Of a stretch of DNA of 64,000 nt, positions 35,944 to 48,500 are shown one piece after another. The notes beneath the pieces were generated by a model that did not search any database, was not told the origin of the DNA, and saw only the letters and a list, made by a program, of their open reading frames with translations. How positions within the stretch are numbered: the first letter of the stretch is position 1; each line of letters starts with the position of its first letter. A program made the translations under genes and the position numbers. The stretch lies in NCBI GenBank assembly GCA_900708905.1, contig CAADRB010000031.1, forward strand, positions 476,051 to 540,050, read 5' to 3'. This DNA is from Hymenolepis diminuta (lineage: Eukaryota > Platyhelminthes > Cestoda > Cyclophyllidea > Hymenolepididae).

Positions 35944-36453
35944 ATGGGAAAGAACAATCACAATATTTTTACCGGGCTCGTTTCCAGTTTAGTAGTAAGT
36001 TATAATAGTGATAGCTTGAAAATTTTCTATCAGTGTTTTGGTATTATCTGCTTCGGATCAGGTATTTACAATTTGATGAAAGAAAGCAAAAATTTGACTG
36101 CTTCTCCAATAGAAAAATGGGCACCAGCCTGTTTTTTCATTGAGGGTGTTATGTCACTAATAACACCCTTTGTTTGTCTAATTGCCTACAAAACAAAGAA
36201 TTTCTTATTGATGTGTATAGTAAGTTTTTAAATAAGACTTGTAACACGTATTGTAAAGTTCTCTGGTTTAGCTCTTTCATGTGGTGTGATGGACTTTGTG
36301 GTGGGAATATATTCCTTCAATACAATGTTCGAAACTGCTTCGGTCATAGCCTTGATTATTGCTGGCCTTCTTGAAATTCTAACATCCTGCTTCACAACGG
36401 TTGCCATAAAAAAATTAAGCCGAAATCACGTGCAGATTTCAGTTAATGAATAA
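35944..36453 (+). CDS. Four-transmembrane protein, three exons (member 2)
   Basis: Spliced gene: exons 35944-35994, 36034-36219 and 36259-36453; both introns 39 nt, GTAAGT to AG, phase 0. The product is 143 residues with membrane segments at about 9-31, 47-69, 74-99 and 104-129 and a polar tail ending QISVNE. It aligns along its length with member 1 at 19968: FGSGI (24-28), ITP (60-62), AYK, CGVMD (87-91) and GLLEIL (115-120). Both introns sit at the same codons, so the two genes descend from one duplicated spliced gene. The N-terminus before the first segment is shorter than in member 1. AATAAA overlaps the stop codon (36449-36454) and may serve for 3' processing. Family and function are not recognised. 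Confidence 0.8.
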
Positions 36454-36454
36454 A

Positions 36455-38550
36455 AATATTCTGTCCAAGAAAATTCTGTTTATGTAGACACAGTGTCAAA
36501 TAATTTGGGATTTTTATTATTTAGTAATGCTATTGGTAATAAGCTTTCTTGCTACATGGTCCTCAATACTTAAAGAAATCTAAAACTTTAGTATTAGTGC
36601 TCTTAATTATGTATTTAGAATCTAGTAAAATGTTTTCGGAATTTCGTTATTCCATAAGTTCATGATAACCTTGAAATCAGACATTTTATTTTATTGGTTA
36701 ACAATGAAAGCGCATTCGCATTTTGAGTATGAGACTTACATTAGGTTCAGAAATCCGAGAATCGAAAAAGTAAAACTATTTTTTTCAATCTTAGACTGAT
36801 AAATTACGATACCTACATTAAGGTTCAGAACAATTATAGATGACAGAATATACATGCGTGTACCCGCCTCAGATAGCTAACAATGATAATAAAGTTTGAA
36901 CTATAGACCTTCAAATTCTCGGAAGAGATTAATTTACTCTAAAGGTCAGTTTTTGTGAGTGAAGTATAATAACTTTATAGTTCCAATATATATATATATA
37001 TAAGGAGTTAATCATCTATGCTATGCAGTAATGTTAATATCTACTAACAAGGAGGACTCCAAAGAATGATGTTAGTTAAATCGATAATATTTTATTTAAG
37101 AAGAAAACTCTTATAAAAAATTAATTTACGATGTTCACACAAACACGGAATATGATGACAATTGTACTATTCAAATTTATAAAGTTATAAAATGCGGATT
37201 CAAAAAGAATTAAAAAGCATTTTTTGGTTTGAAGTATACATTCCAAGTAAAAACTTGAATTGCATTCGTTTTTATGCTACTTACCATTCTTGTAGATATT
37301 TATGGAAGCTTTTAAGTTCCTGGCTGACATTACAACGTTGATTCCAATTTTAAATATGCCGGAAAGAAATCAAAAAGTAATCAATACAGGTTTCCTTGGG
37401 AAGAAAACTGCCGAACAGGCAGCAGCGATATACATTATTGCCACCGAAGGCGGTGTAACGGCAAGCTACAGAACTGAATATACAAATATGTTACCCCTGT
37501 AACTGTTTTGAACGTCTTTTAACTTGAAGAATACTAAAATGATGAAAGGTTCTCCAAAGATGAGTAAACAGGCTTAAACAGGAGACAGTGTTAATTCTTA
37601 TGTTCTCTTAACATTCTCGCACCAGGTACGAAAATGATGACATTGAGATGTTGAGGGCAATGAGAGTAGAATACACTTGCTTCTGAGCCTCAGCCTCTGT
37701 CTGCACTTCCGCAACTACCATAGTGAACGAGACGTATTTTACGCGGATGTTTCTCATCCTGGTTTATACGGATATTACTTTTAACTTGTAGCAAATTCGT
37801 TCGTGTGAGAATATCAAGGTGGCCTTGTAATAGATAAATCAAAGTTTTGTATTATTTAGCATTTCACTAAAGTTGCATTGTTTAAATTAACTGTAACAGG
37901 CAGTTTGAAGAGGGTTATTACTGATAAGAGAATAATGATACGGTCTTGCCATGAAGCTATTCGTTTTCACATATTTTTCCTTAATAATAGTTAGGTCCTA
38001 TTGTATCTAAAATGAAGAAAACAAAATTTGATCATTTAACTTTAACGTTTTATAAGACAATTTAAACACATATCATTGTGGCATTATTAATACGGAAATT
38101 TTATAAAAATGCTGGTGAAGGTAAACAAAAACGACAATGTATTTCTTTCCCAGCTTAAAACTCATGTGTGAACAGTTATACCAAAATGATGTCTCTGAAA
38201 TATCTTTAAGTAAATTAAAAATAATTGAAGGGGTGTGTCCATCTATTCAATTAAATTAAATGTTCAACAAGTTTTAAACTTGGTCTCAAGCAGAAATCCC
38301 TGAGTCAAATCATGGAAATGTATCCATGACACATTTGAACATTATATGGTGAATTCAACCCTTTTTGAGAAAGTGAATAACTCAAAGCTTGCGAAATTAA
38401 AATACGGTGAGACTCTTGATATTGTGATATCATTATATACCTCTAATCGATTTCCGCACTGGACGGTTTTACCATTGTTCGATTTCAAATTCCACTCTGC
38501 GATTAAAAATTGCTCAATAATCTGTCATATCTATGAGTAATGCAGACCAT
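36455..38550. other. Intergenic stretch
   Basis: It holds a (TA)n run at 36986-37002. An open frame at 37302-37502 looks somewhat protein-like and follows an acceptor-like TTCTTGTAG, but it has chance length and no other support. Confidence 0.3.
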
Positions 38551-38557
38551 CCGGGCT

Positions 38558-38564
38558 TATATAA
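38558..38564 (+). promoter_or_regulatory. TATA-like box before the 38602 candidate exon
   Basis: TATATAA lies 44 bp before the ATG at 38602, the same distance range as the TATA boxes at 5077 and 10746. Confidence 0.3.
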
Positions 38565-38601
38565 GTTGGTAGAATCAATGAGGAAGTAGAAATAATACCC
38601 G

Positions 38602-38802
38602 ATGACCAGGCGTCATCGTAGATATTTTAACCCGGATGTACATGTTGTCGATTCCTCGGATTTCATTGAGGTTCTATGCCGTTTTCATTCCATGCATAAC
38701 AACGGAATAGAATTCATTGAGCTGTTAACTGGATTTAAGAATTTCAGAAAACTCCTTTCCTGTGGACAGAGACTTAACAACAGTGAGAAAGTCGTCACGC
38801 AG
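38602..38802 (+). CDS. Candidate first exon, 67 codons
   Basis: The frame begins MTRRHRRYFNPDVHVVDS and ends at CAG before a GTAATT donor (38803). It holds two short amphipathic helices, with GIEFIELLTGFKNFRKLL in the middle. That segment is loosely like AIYTILHKIPFPCEYLQSI of the secreted repeat family, though no signal peptide is present. A TATA-like box sits upstream. The length alone is not significant, and I found no second exon. Confidence 0.22.
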
Positions 38803-38985
38803 GTAATTAATCATTCCAGTCACTAATAAACCATCTACAGCAATGTATTTACATTTCCAATATCGTTCAATTGAAAGTTGAGTCCTAACCCACTATTGAA
38901 TAAATATTTACACTTTTATTAAGTTTCTATTAACTTAAATAGAAAAGTCTTTCATGACTGAACAGTTTAAATCCTTAAATGTCTG

Positions 38986-39111
38986 TCGGTGGCGTAACGA
39001 CATAATGTTTAAGTCCAACAAGTGAGAGGTTACGGGATTGGTACCCGTCAGTGCACACCCAGTGACATGAACGTCCAATCGTACTGGTTAATTCTGGTCA
39101 GGCATAAGAAA
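38986..39111 (+). repeat. tRNA-derived SINE-like repeat, copy 4
   Basis: The longest copy. The A-box-like GGTGGCGTAACGACATAATG is followed by AGTCCAACAAGTGAGAGGTT, a B-box-like GGGATTGGTACCC, CACACCCAGTGA, and the 3' motif CGTACTGGTTAATTCTGG ending TCAGGC. Confidence 0.5.
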
Positions 39112-41300
39112 TTGTAAAATGCGTGCTTCACATAAAAGGAGCTGCCGAATAACGCCTTCAAACTAAATTCAAATGTTGTGAATTCCACCTATAATGAGTT
39201 TGAAAAGTTTTTTCCATTTATTATTTTTTAAGCATTGGTGTTTTTATCCGCAAAAAAAGAATAAACAATGTCCTAATCATATCTCTCAAATTTACATTAA
39301 ATATCGTAAAAGATTCATCACCTAAGTAGAAAGAAACTCTGCAGCTTATTTCCATTCTTGTAAGTAAAAATAGAATAAATTGATCCCTCTGATTAACATT
39401 GAGGTTTTGTGAATTCAAAATTAATTAACTTTTTTCTTTAACTGTCAAAAGTGGTCAATGGGAATTCATCTCTCAATTTAGTCTTCCTGTAAATAAATTC
39501 TAAAAATGTGTACGTTCATTTGTAATTGTCAGAGCGAGATTTTGAAGTAGAATCAATGAAATATGTCTGTTAAGTGCAAGGAGAATAATCCGATGCCTCT
39601 GCAGTTGTTGATATAATTCCTTACAATCCCCGAATGTTTCCACTTCCATCGCCATTCCTTATCAAACTTTTCCTGCTCTAATTCTGTTTTAGAAGCCTCC
39701 ACAGTACTTATTAATATCACTGAACTTAACAACTGAAATGCTACTGTTGCTAATCGCTTACCCAAAATTAAATTTTTATTTAGAAAACATTTTTTACTGA
39801 TTTGTTTCACAGATGCATAAGACAATGTAGTCGGACTGTTGTGAAAACAATTAATTTTATAGAATTTTAGAAATTTTCAACTTCAGAAAAAGATGTAAAA
39901 ATTTAGATTTCTTGAATACCGTTTTTCATTATTCCTATGTGCTTTTCAACTAGATTATATTAATAATTAAAGCTTTTAACTTTCATTTTTTCATTGTTCT
40001 TTTTTAATTTTGCCAATTAATCTGAGCGCGAACCAGATGCATTAAAATTTTGCACAGAAATGCAAGTCACTAACTAGAGCTCTTGTTATTGTTCTTGGTA
40101 CAACAAATAACTTATTCAAGATTTACTCACTGGTGGGTACTTGAATAGAGAGAATAACAAACGTATGAGAGGAGGGGGCTGATAAAAAGCGAGTAACGAA
40201 GGTAGAATATCAGAAGTAGTACTTCATTTGAATTCCAAATCATTAAGCCTTCCATGTTTTCAGTCGTTGGCGTTTGCCTCCTAGATTTCTGTGTGAGATA
40301 ATACCCATTGTACTCAGAGCTCGTTGGCTTGTTGATTTAGTTCCGTGGTTGGCAATGCCCTACAGTTTTATTTTTTACAGCCAAGAGCTATTGATGGGAT
40401 AGGCAGAGATAGGTTTATTTTCAAGCAGATTACAAAAGCTCGCAGACGTTATGGTCTTTTTAATACTCCAAATTTTGAATAAAGGATAAACAGCAGTAAT
40501 GCGTGAAAGAAAGTTGAGTTTCACAGTCTCACGCCTGATTGCACTAATGAAAAACCTAACTTTACTACTGAACAGTATGTTATGTAATCGAAATAAATTA
40601 TGGTGTATTTAATTTTAGAGAATGAAAGATGAATTGTATAACATTTTGGAGCGGAATTACGCTGTCACCTTGGCTACATGCTTTTTCATGTAAAACCCGT
40701 ATTCATTTCTATTACCTTTATTTAAACTTAGTTTTGTCCTCCTCAATTTGTTTAAATAGAATCATAAGGACAAAGATGCTCGAGCCTCTATGAATTTTCT
40801 ACATTTTGGGTTAGGAATTTTCAGATTTTTTTTGTGTTTTCTATTCAGCCAGTATTATATTAAAACAATTTATTCCCATTTTTTTACTTAAATCCATTGT
40901 CATTTCATTTTATTATAAAGCTAAAAAATATGTCATTTACTACATGCACATATTGACAGTTCTAAAGCAGACCTTTTTACACATGTTTTTAATCATCATC
41001 AGTCGATCTATTCTAGATCAAGAGTTTCATTTTATTTTGACCACGTTATGGAGTGATTGAAAGTTAAAATTCTAACAGAAGTATATTTAACGTCACTCAA
41101 TAGCTCATTTCTTCATCTAAAATTCACTAAATTAGTAATTTCATTATTTGTTGCCCATTATTATTCAGAGTGTATTGTAAAAATGGGGCTTTAATCGTGT
41201 TAACTTTACCGGACTTATCTGGATACATTTTTGCGATCATTTAAATTCATCATAATGCTTTATATTAATTAAAATTCGATCAGTAGAAATGAAATTGTTT
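39112..41300. other. Gene-free stretch downstream of the Ras-like gene
   Basis: No supported gene. A minus-strand frame at 39553-39825 (90 codons, no Met start) looks protein-like, with a hydrophobic stretch followed by charged residues, but has no clear splice support. Confidence 0.3.
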
Positions 41301-41314
41301 TTTCGAAACTTAAC

Positions 41315-41320
41315 TTTATT
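41315..41320 (-). terminator. Poly(A) signal of the Ras-like gene
   Basis: AATAAA on the minus strand (TTTATT on the plus strand), 88 nt after the stop codon. Confidence 0.5.
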
Positions 41321-41407
41321 GAAATAAATATTTACATGTCAAATAAGGATAAAATATATATGATAAATGTGTGCAAAACACTCAGCAGTCAGTTAAAGGG
41401 AAATGTT

Positions 41408-42304
41408 TTACGATATAACACAATCAAGTCGAATAAAATCTGCTCGGGCTCTCCTCTGACGTGAACTATTTCGGCGACGAACTTTAAAACTATTTCTGAA
41501 GAAGGATCCTCTTTTAGCTTGAAGGTCGTATGCAGGACTACCAGCCTTCTTTTCGGTTGGAGATGAGTTATCTGGATGATTAATTGGTACTGCAGCGCTA
41601 CCCCGCCTTTGCTCAACCCAGGGCGAGAAGCTGATAGCGTGAGTAATTTCATTTTGAGACCAAAGGGCCTTGAATATGTCCTGTATACATTCATCTGTCT
41701 TTGCACTTGTATAGACAAATTGTGATGGTTTTAGTCCACTTTTAAGAAGCCATTCCATTATCACTCCTTCACTGACCTTCGACATTGGCATGGGGAGGTC
41801 AGATTTGTTGCAGACAACAACTAATGGAGATGGCGTCGCCATAAGAGTCGATGAGTCATAAGCATGAGGTTCTGTAACCAGAGGTGCATAATCTTCTCGT
41901 TCTGCTTTGATCTGCTCTAGATAACGACTCGCTGCTGTCAGAGACTCCATATTATCATGAGCGAACACTATCACAAACGCATCAGCTTTAGCAACGCATA
42001 ATCTTATCATGGCAGGAAAATCATAACTCCCAGAGGTGTCCATGAATTCCACACTGGCTTGACATCCACGAACCAGGAATTTAGAGGAATAGACATCATC
42101 AACAGTAGGAATATACTTGGGTTCAAAGTTTCCATTGAGAAAACGACGTATAATACTGGTCTTCCCAACTTTCGCAGCACCGAGAAACACTACTCGACAA
42201 ACCGATTTAGAACCGTTTTCTTTCGCATCCGAGGTACCAACTACAGATGCCTCATTTCCTGGCGAAGTCTTTTGTGGATCGAATTGAGTTTCAACCTTTG
42301 TCAT
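41408..42304 (-). CDS. RASD-like: RASD (Dexras1/Rhes)-like small GTPase
   Basis: An intronless coding exon for 298 residues. G1 is GAAKVGKTS (42-50); the switch I Thr is T67 in YIPTVDD; G3 is DTSG (89-92) within DTSGSYDFPAM; G4 is NKSD (166-169); G5 is TSAK (199-202). The DTSGxxxFPAM motif and the long basic C-terminal extension (about 264-289) are hallmarks of the RASD1/RASD2 branch. The last four residues, CVIS, form a CAAX box identical to the one I know from vertebrate RASD1, so farnesylation and membrane attachment are expected. In vertebrates these proteins modulate heterotrimeric G-protein, adenylyl cyclase and NO signalling. An insertion of about 12 residues before G4 (144-159) is Ser/Thr/Pro-rich. 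An acceptor (TTATTAATTTTAG) ends 10 nt before the ATG, so the 5' leader is spliced in cis or in trans. Confidence 0.93.
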   Translation of the reverse strand: MTKVETQFDPQKTSPGNEASVVGTSDAKENGSKSVCRVVFLGAAKVGKTSIIRRFLNGNFEPKYIPTVDDVYSSKFLVRGCQASVEFMDTSGSYDFPAMIRLCVAKADAFVIVFAHDNMESLTAASRYLEQIKAEREDYAPLVTEPHAYDSSTLMATPSPLVVVCNKSDLPMPMSKVSEGVIMEWLLKSGLKPSQFVYTSAKTDECIQDIFKALWSQNEITHAISFSPWVEQRRGSAAVPINHPDNSSPTEKKAGSPAYDLQAKRGSFFRNSFKVRRRNSSRQRRARADFIRLDCVIS

Positions 42305-42327
42305 TCTTGGTTCTCTAAAATTAATAA
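42305..42327 (-). promoter_or_regulatory. Splice acceptor in the 5' leader of the Ras-like gene
   Basis: On the minus strand, TTATTAATTTTAG is followed by AGAACCAAGA and then the ATG. With only 10 nt of leader in this exon, either a 5' UTR intron or spliced-leader addition is likely. The two cannot be told apart from sequence alone. Confidence 0.45.
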
Positions 42328-42329
42328 GA

Positions 42330-45300
42330 GAAGTTAATTGTTATAAAATTCTTTTTAAATACTTCATTTAAACTATTTATTTATTACTTCTTCCCTCCAA
42401 GATCAAGATATAAAAGAATCTATCTCCGCATGTTTTTTTTAACTTTAATCATCATATTTTATGGTTTTTATATATTCGCAATTTTAGTGTTGAATTCTAC
42501 GGCTGCTTCAAATTAAAGGTTATAATTTTTCTGGCTGTCTGTTTTAAGGAATGGAAGCTTACCTTAACATCAGGTAAAATTTTGCTAAGAATGACGAAAA
42601 AATATAATGAAATATGAAGTCAAAAAATAAGGAATTTAATAAATTTATCAAAGTGATAATTTGCTTTCCTTTGACAAATTCGCTTTTAACAAAAATAGAC
42701 TTGTAGAAATATTTTTAGTAAAAAATACTTATACCACATCCTTATGTGAATTATATTAAAAATTATCGAATTAATATTTCTTTTTTAAACATTAAATCAT
42801 TTCAATTAGTAATATTAATCCAATTGTTTTCAAGAAGGAAAATTCAGTGAGTACTTCAATTTAATCAAAATTAATATACAAATTTGTCCCTTAATATCAT
42901 AATTAAATTTAAAACACGTACGCGATTGGTCGTGAAACTTTACTGACACACACAGATGTCATTTTCACACACCAATTTTCCAAACTTAAATGGAAGTTTA
43001 TTTAATTTTCTGATATTTAGCAAGTTATGTATAATGAATAAATTATTATTAAAAACGTGTTTTTAACATTTACTTCGTATTTTTATGGTAATTCCCAAAC
43101 TATCACCCATTTGTTGACCCAATGGAACATGTAACTAAATTATCTCAGAACTCTTGCAACAACTACTTCAAACGTTGTTGTCATACTAATCCGCTTTTAT
43201 TTCTGTGTTAATAAAATGAGGCCATTAGATATTTAAAACACCTGAAAGGTTGAATAGGAATTCAACTTAAATTATGAAACAGATCACTTTTGTCCGACTA
43301 ATTTTAAAAATTCACTGACTGAGTGGACTTTCTAGCTCTCTTCAGGTATATAATTAATGGCAGAAAAAAATTCTTTAATTATAAATGATTTAAGACAAAT
43401 AACTTGAGCACTGTATATTTATAAGTCGGTCTGTTTATTTGGATTTTTATTCTTTAAACAATGGGAAGCTAATGAAATAATGAGTTAGGTGAAAATCATT
43501 TCAGCCTGCTTGTTTCCGGATGTTTATGAAAAAATCTCTTAATTAATAGCCAATTTTCTGTCTGGGAGTACAGTTTTTATTATCTGTGACCTTGAAATAG
43601 CCTCAGTAGCGTGCTTACCTCAAGGTCCGCTCTTAATCCCAAAACACATACACATATGTTATTTAATATAAATAGAAAATCCGCTTACCGTCTTCCCTCT
43701 ATTTATATTAATGTCCACTAATGGAAAGATGGTCAGCGAACATCTCTACATATCCAGAGTAGGGAGAACATGAACAGAGAAAATATATTCATAAATACTT
43801 CTTCTGCAATTCCTCGACCGACTGGTATTAGTGAATAATACTGTTCATTCATAACAGTGAATGGAAACCAATGAATTTTAGTCAGATTTCTCGAATGCGC
43901 ATATCGTACTAAGTCTCATTGTCAAAGCAAACATTTTTGTAATTGGCTTATTTTCGAACATAAGTAGAAAATGATTTAAAATCCAAAATTATTGATTCAT
44001 TAATACTAATCTAACAGCTCATTTTTTTAAAAGTCAATAGTTTTTTCGAAAAAAATTGTTATTTTAGCAGTGGAAAAGGGAAATAGTGTGTGTTTTAGTG
44101 CTTTCTAACAAACAGACTGATGTAAACAGCAGATTAAATCAAATGTAAAACACCTGTTTTAGGGACAAAATTGTAAAATTTATTATTCATTTGGATTCTG
44201 GAGAGCCGGGGAGAATTGTTTGACGAATTCTGTGATTTTACAAAAAAATAGACCATATTACGCTCAGTATAATGAATATCAGCATCTAACACATATTTTT
44301 GAACCGTTACCAACATTTTGAATCCCTAATATAGATTGATATATTCCGCCACGACATAATAATGTGTTCAGTTTTAAAATATTATAAATTTTATAGCCTT
44401 ATAAAGTCCACTTGATCAAAAAATCTGATCAGTTAATGTTTGAAATACATCGACGATTAGAACATCACGATGCATGGCCAAAATTATTACACTTATCAAA
44501 TAGCTATAAAATTAAAATAATTTTCAATTTAATTAACTTATAACTTTAAATATTATATGATAATTTGATCAGATGAAGATTTTTAATTACACTTAAATGC
44601 CATTAAAACAAGATTCCGTTAATTACCACGTATGTCTGTCGTATTAGTAACCATAACTGGAATACCGATAAGAAAGTCGAGAAATTTTAGTCCTGGATCC
44701 TCCTATATTTACAGGTATCATTAGGATTCCGTCATATTGTTCTGTCAGTAAAATATTTTAATTATGTGAGAAAATTTAATAGACCGATGAGTCATTTCTG
44801 AAAGAAAAGAAAAATTTAATATTCGTCAGCGAAAATAAATCGTCACGTAATTATAAGATATGTACTAGATATCTTACCGATTACAAAGCTACTAGATGAG
44901 TTTGAATTGTCAAGAAAGTATGATCGACCACTTAATTCAATCGACAGGTCAGTGAGCTCTGATCAAATCCTAAAGTTTGGAACAACTGGATTTGGCATAA
45001 ATACTTCTCAGTCGGTCATTTAAAGAATCTTTATTTCAATAAACTACCGCGGAAAGCTATACTTAAAATCCTTATTAATATGATTTCAATCGATAAACCG
45101 AGAAAATATTACTCTCGAGGTTAAAGGCATTATAATAAATGAAAATTCAAAGAATGTCTTATCCACTTCCTAATTCAAACTAAACAAGTTCGAAAATCTT
45201 CTTAAATTAAATTAGATTAAACTCTCATTATTATAACGGTTTTATCCATCTTTTCTCTTTACTAGTTTAAGATGTGTTCGTTTATTTAATACTTCTTGGT

Positions 45301-45427
45301 AAAAAACTTAGGCCATTGATAGGAGACCGACAAAACAATGATGATAGCTTTAATGTTTATAATTTCCATAAGTTATCTCTACGTCACCCATCAACCTTTT
45401 CAGGACGCACATAGATCCTGACACTGG
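42330..45427. other. Gene-free stretch upstream of the Ras-like gene
   Basis: No coding frame above chance. It presumably contains the promoter and any 5' exon of the Ras-like gene, but no clear core promoter stands out. Confidence 0.3.
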
Positions 45428-45590
45428 CAATTATTTGGGACAAAAATTTTTGTCAACCCGGCGGTGTCTTGACCTACCGACATCAACAATGTTGAGATAA
45501 TTCTTGATTAATGAAATGTCTTGAGTTAACTGCATTCTGTCTTAACCTTCCCTCTCTAGGGTGAGTCAACTGCAGTCTAGTGATATCTAG
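45428..45590. repeat. Dispersed repeat D, copy 1
   Basis: Aligns by eye with 54696-54855. Shared blocks in the same order are TTGGGACAAAAA, a CGGTGTCTTGACC-like stretch, GTCTTGAGTTAACTGCA (GTCTTGGAATAACTGCA in the other), TTAACCTTCCCTCTC, GGTGAGTCA and TAGTGATATC. The class of element is unknown. Confidence 0.45.
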
Positions 45591-48500
45591 ATGACAGGCA
45601 TATCATAGTCGCAAAAAAACCGGTCTTTCTACCTTTGCAGCAACTTAGAAAAGTCATACTTTAAAAAAGTAAGCAATTGAGCAGTTATAAAAATCTTCAA
45701 ATCCACTGTTTACAAAAAGCGTTTGCATTACAAAATATCTCTGATTTAATGTTAACGCTCAAGTTTAAATTTTAAAAAATGTTTTACTATGGGCGTAATT
45801 CATAATAAAATTAAATAAAATAATTTGAAACCGTCTGGAGAGACAAGCGCAGTCTACTTAACGATGAAAGTTTAAATAAACAAGGTGGGAATGCATGCAG
45901 ACTTACAGGTGTTAATTAAATACACCAGATACCCTCAGATGATTTTGTGCATGGCTAAAACTGTTTGTATAGGGTGGCTTCCACCAATCGTGGATATTCT
46001 TAAAAGGCATTGACCAATCCCATTCCTGTCTCAGGGGGTCAGCCAATAGGAGACATCGCCTCAATTAGTACGTTGCCTTTCGACATACCTTGAAACAGGG
46101 ATTCTAATTGCATAAGATTTTCTTTAAATGAGTTTCAATTGTAGAATTGTTATTTCATCGCCATGGGAACTCCGTTTTATTGCTTTATTTTTATGTAATA
46201 CACTATTTAGAATGTAAAAAATGAACAATAAGTATAAACGAAGGATTGTCCTTAAAATTTTATTTACAGTAAAATTAAACGTTTCTATTAAATAAAATTT
46301 TATTTATATTGTTAATTTTTTATTAACAGAAGAAAATGATTTAACAAGCTGCGCCTATTAATAGTTACAGTTTCTCCTAGGCCTTTGACCAAATTAACTT
46401 AAGCTCTATTCATTCTGATTGATATAAGTACCATTAAAAGCTTTTAATGTTGGTCAATTTAAACCAAGAGGAGTTGAATACAATTAATTTTTTGACGCCA
46501 TATTGAATAAGTCATATTTCTGAGTTATCTATCCATTACCTTGACATGTCTGAGTCTTTCAAATTTACTCATTTTGAGTGAAAACAGTGAGTATTTAATC
46601 ACAGTTGCGACGAGGCAAACATTACGAATTTCAAAAATGAGGCAATGTTAGGTAAGGCAATGATATAACGATTCAGGAATATGCTCGAACAGATTTGAAT
46701 CCGTTTTATTTAATAGTTAAGATTTAATCTTTCCTTAATATGTAAATAATGAAACCAAATACTTGAAACACAAATTTATTAACTGCTCTAGAGATCGGTG
46801 TGTCACACATGTAAGAAAAACCGGTATTACTGAGTCTAATTATTTAAACATCAGTAAAATCGGGAGAATGGCGACAAGAAAACAGAATATTATAATGTAA
46901 TACAATCGGTTTAAACAGATATATTACCGCAGAACTGACTGGATGAATTATTATTTTTAGCACCAATAGGAATTTAACCAAACCGCAAATATTCGGAATA
47001 TTGGAGCAAAAATAAGGATACAGCAAAAAGGGTTAATGAAAAGTAAATTTTTGCCAATGAACAAATTGCTTAATTAAGTACCCATTTTTTGATCAAACTT
47101 TTAAAATGAAAAGAGATTTTTAACTTTTCCTACTGGTTCTTTAAACCACTCAAGACTTCAGTCATTTAGCTATTCTTAGAAATGTGAGTCTTTGGATATG
47201 AAAATGTCTGTGGATCTATAATTTGCACCCAGCTAATTGAAAATGAAGAGATACTAACTGTATAACAGTTCTGGGCAATAAGCCTATAGTATATTAGAGG
47301 ACGATTTTCCAACTGGTAGACTCCCTTGATGGATGCTACAAGAATTAAGTGGAAAAGAATGGGTGAGAAATCACATGGAAAGCTTCTTATCCAGATTTTC
47401 CAGATTTAGAACAAACACGAGTCCAAGTGAACTTCAAACTGAAAAGGAATCGTTGACCCTTTGATTCTCGTGCCTAGATGATGTAAAACTCTCCCGATTT
47501 CTTTAAATTCACTTTTACTGTTTTAATATTCCGTTTGAAAGTGAAATATTCCTTCTCATTGAACTTTGTCTTCCAATGCGTTTTAGAGTTTCTCCATGAT
47601 GAAATGGCATCTAATATTTTGAATTGTTTGGGAAATAAATAAAAAGCATCGTTACATCAAGATTCCTGCCCGATAGTTTTTGGAAATGCTCAATTATATG
47701 TAACTGATTTCTTGACTATAATGCAAATAACATGTTAACCCTGATACTGTTGTTTAGGATTAATTGAACCTGGGAATCTTGCTGACACTTTATTGAGAAA
47801 TAGTAATACTGCATAAACTAAAGTACACTTTTTTTCTAAACTTTCGGTCAGCAATGTTTGCCACTTTTTGAAAATTATAACTAAACATGACATATGATCT
47901 TAGTTATCAGAAAATATTTTAAAAACACTCAAAAAAGATAAAGAAAATTTTCATCATATAGCCATAAAGAAAAAAAACCATAAGAACGATAAATCCAACT
48001 TTCACTTTTAAATTGAACAAGGAAATTTAAATGAAAGTAAATGGACTTTTGTTCGAAAGCGGCAGAAAACCTCCTATCAGAAATAATCGTATTCTTGACC
48101 TAGAACTCTATCAAACTTTTAAGACCAGTTTTTAAATAATGATGAATTGAAAATTAAAAGGAATGCAGTAATTAAGAAAATATGGAATTAGTGGCGGTAA
48201 AACCCAAAAATGTCTCGTTTTGAAGATCTTGCATATCAAAGCATTAAAAATTCGTCTCAGGCATCGCCGAGACGAAAACAGAGCCATTTAGAATAATCGG
48301 AAGTTCAGATCTTTTCTCCAGCAGAAATGCGGATGTTCACTCTCTTTGCTTCTATATTCACATGTGCTTTTAGCGGATGAATTGAATCATATAAAGTGAG
48401 TATAAACGTTTTATTGAAAGTATGATATTCGGATGAAAGTCAAATTGGAAATACAATTACTCATTTTAGATATTTAAATAATTTTTAAGCAGTAAAAGTC

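Noticed and set aside
39553..39825. Protein-like minus-strand frame with hydrophobic and Trp/Lys-rich parts
   Set aside because: No Met start, no convincing exon borders, and a length common by chance.
48329..48382. Short hydrophobic frame resembling a signal peptide
   Set aside because: It stops before the nearby GTGAGT donor, so it cannot be spliced onward; likely chance.
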